A stretch of 5,767 bases of DNA from the NCBI GenBank assembly GCA_938005655.1, contig CALLNA010000268.1:1-5767 (forward strand), written 5' to 3'. Below the pieces are notes generated by a model. That model was not told where the DNA came from. It worked only from the letters and a program-made list of their open reading frames with translations, and did not search any database. The DNA is from an uncultured Novosphingobium sp. (GTDB lineage: Bacteria > Pseudomonadota > Alphaproteobacteria > Sphingomonadales > Sphingomonadaceae). This document shows positions 5,302-5,767 of this stretch, piece by piece; position 1 is the first letter of the stretch; the number at the start of each line of letters is the position of its first letter. Both the position numbers and the translations under genes were made by a program.

Positions 5302-5767
5302 TCAGGCCCCCTTCTGCACGACCGTCTGGGTCCCCTGCCCCGCCAGGACGCGGGCGAGGTTGCCCTGCTCGCGGATCGAGAAGACGACGATCGGAATGTT
5401 ATTGTCGCGGCACAGGGCCACGGCGGACGCGTCCATCACCTTCAGGTTGTCGGCCAGGACGGTGTCGTAATCGACTGTTTCGTAACGCTTCGCGCCGGGA
5501 TTGGTCTTGGGATCGGCATCATAGACCCCGTCGACGCTGGTGCCCTTGAGCAGGGCGTCGCACTTCATCTCGGCCGCGCGCAGGGCGGCGCCGCTGTCGG
5601 TAGTGAAATAGGGGCTGCCGACGCCTGCGGCGAAGATCACCACGCGGCCCTTCTCCAGGTGCCGCTCGGCCCGGCGGCGAATCACCGGCTCGCAGACCGT
5701 GTCCATCTGGATCGCGGACTGGACGCGCGTATCGACGCCGACCTGCTCCAGCGCATTCTGCATGGCG
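5302..5767 (-). CDS. pyrH: UMP kinase (uridylate kinase), 5'-truncated by the window edge
   Basis: Bacterial UMP kinase phosphorylates UMP to UDP with ATP in the cytoplasm, in de novo pyrimidine synthesis; the family is hexameric and regulated by GTP and UTP. About 154 codons are visible. The family is near 240 residues, so some 85-90 N-terminal residues, including the first nucleotide-binding loop, lie beyond 5767. The ATG at 5763 is internal, not the start: the frame stays open to the edge and aligns with the middle of the family. Counting from that Met, I see the amino-acid-kinase segment GVGSPYFTTDS (47-57), VDGVYDADP (77-85), which contacts nucleotide in the family, and KVMDASAVALCRDNNIPIVVF (108-128; first 20 residues are the conserved part). 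The C terminus ends normally in a TGA. One base separates that stop from the frr start, suggesting co-transcription and coupled translation. Identification is secure; the frame shows no damage. Confidence 0.96.
   Translation of the reverse strand, partial: AMQNALEQVGVDTRVQSAIQMDTVCEPVIRRRAERHLEKGRVVIFAAGVGSPYFTTDSGAALRAAEMKCDALLKGTSVDGVYDADPKTNPGAKRYETVDYDTVLADNLKVMDASAVALCRDNNIPIVVFSIREQGNLARVLAGQGTQTVVQKGA

Overview
The window holds a conserved chromosomal block read entirely from the minus strand. In transcription order, from high to low coordinate, it contains pyrH (5' end outside the window), frr, uppS, cdsA, dxr, rseP and bamA (3' end outside the window). This order, the high GC content, the RseP with one PDZ domain and the Ala/Pro-rich start of mature BamA point to an alphaproteobacterium, most likely a sphingomonad (Sphingomonadales). 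The family assignments rest on motifs read from the translations. The taxonomic call is inference.

Layout: 5767-5302 is the C-terminal two thirds of UMP kinase. 5300-4743 is ribosome recycling factor. 4746-4036 is undecaprenyl diphosphate synthase, with a GTG start overlapping the frr stop. 3987-3370 is phosphatidate cytidylyltransferase, apparently short at the N terminus. 3365-2214 is DXP reductoisomerase. 2210-1095 is the site-2 protease RseP. A 198-base gap at 1094-897 precedes bamA, whose first 298 codons run from 896 to the window edge. Junctions are -4 to +4 bases everywhere except uppS-cdsA, which has no convincing start codon near the uppS stop, and rseP-bamA. This looks like one transcription unit from pyrH to rseP, with bamA either read through or given its own signals in the gap.

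The genes fit an envelope-growth programme next to translation genes. Dxr feeds the MEP pathway, whose isoprenoid units UppS turns into the lipid carrier for peptidoglycan and other wall polymers. CdsA makes CDP-diacylglycerol for phospholipids. RseP cleaves membrane-embedded substrates in the envelope stress response. BamA inserts outer-membrane proteins. PyrH supplies UDP for pyrimidine nucleotides, and Frr recycles ribosomes.

I see no mobile element, CRISPR array, RNA gene, phage gene or clearly new system. The points worth a second look are the 5' end of cdsA (missing N-terminal membrane segment, no ordinary start codon), several repeats and palindromes in the bamA leader, a seven-copy GCC tract in uppS, and an AT-rich rare-codon patch beside an active-site motif of rseP.
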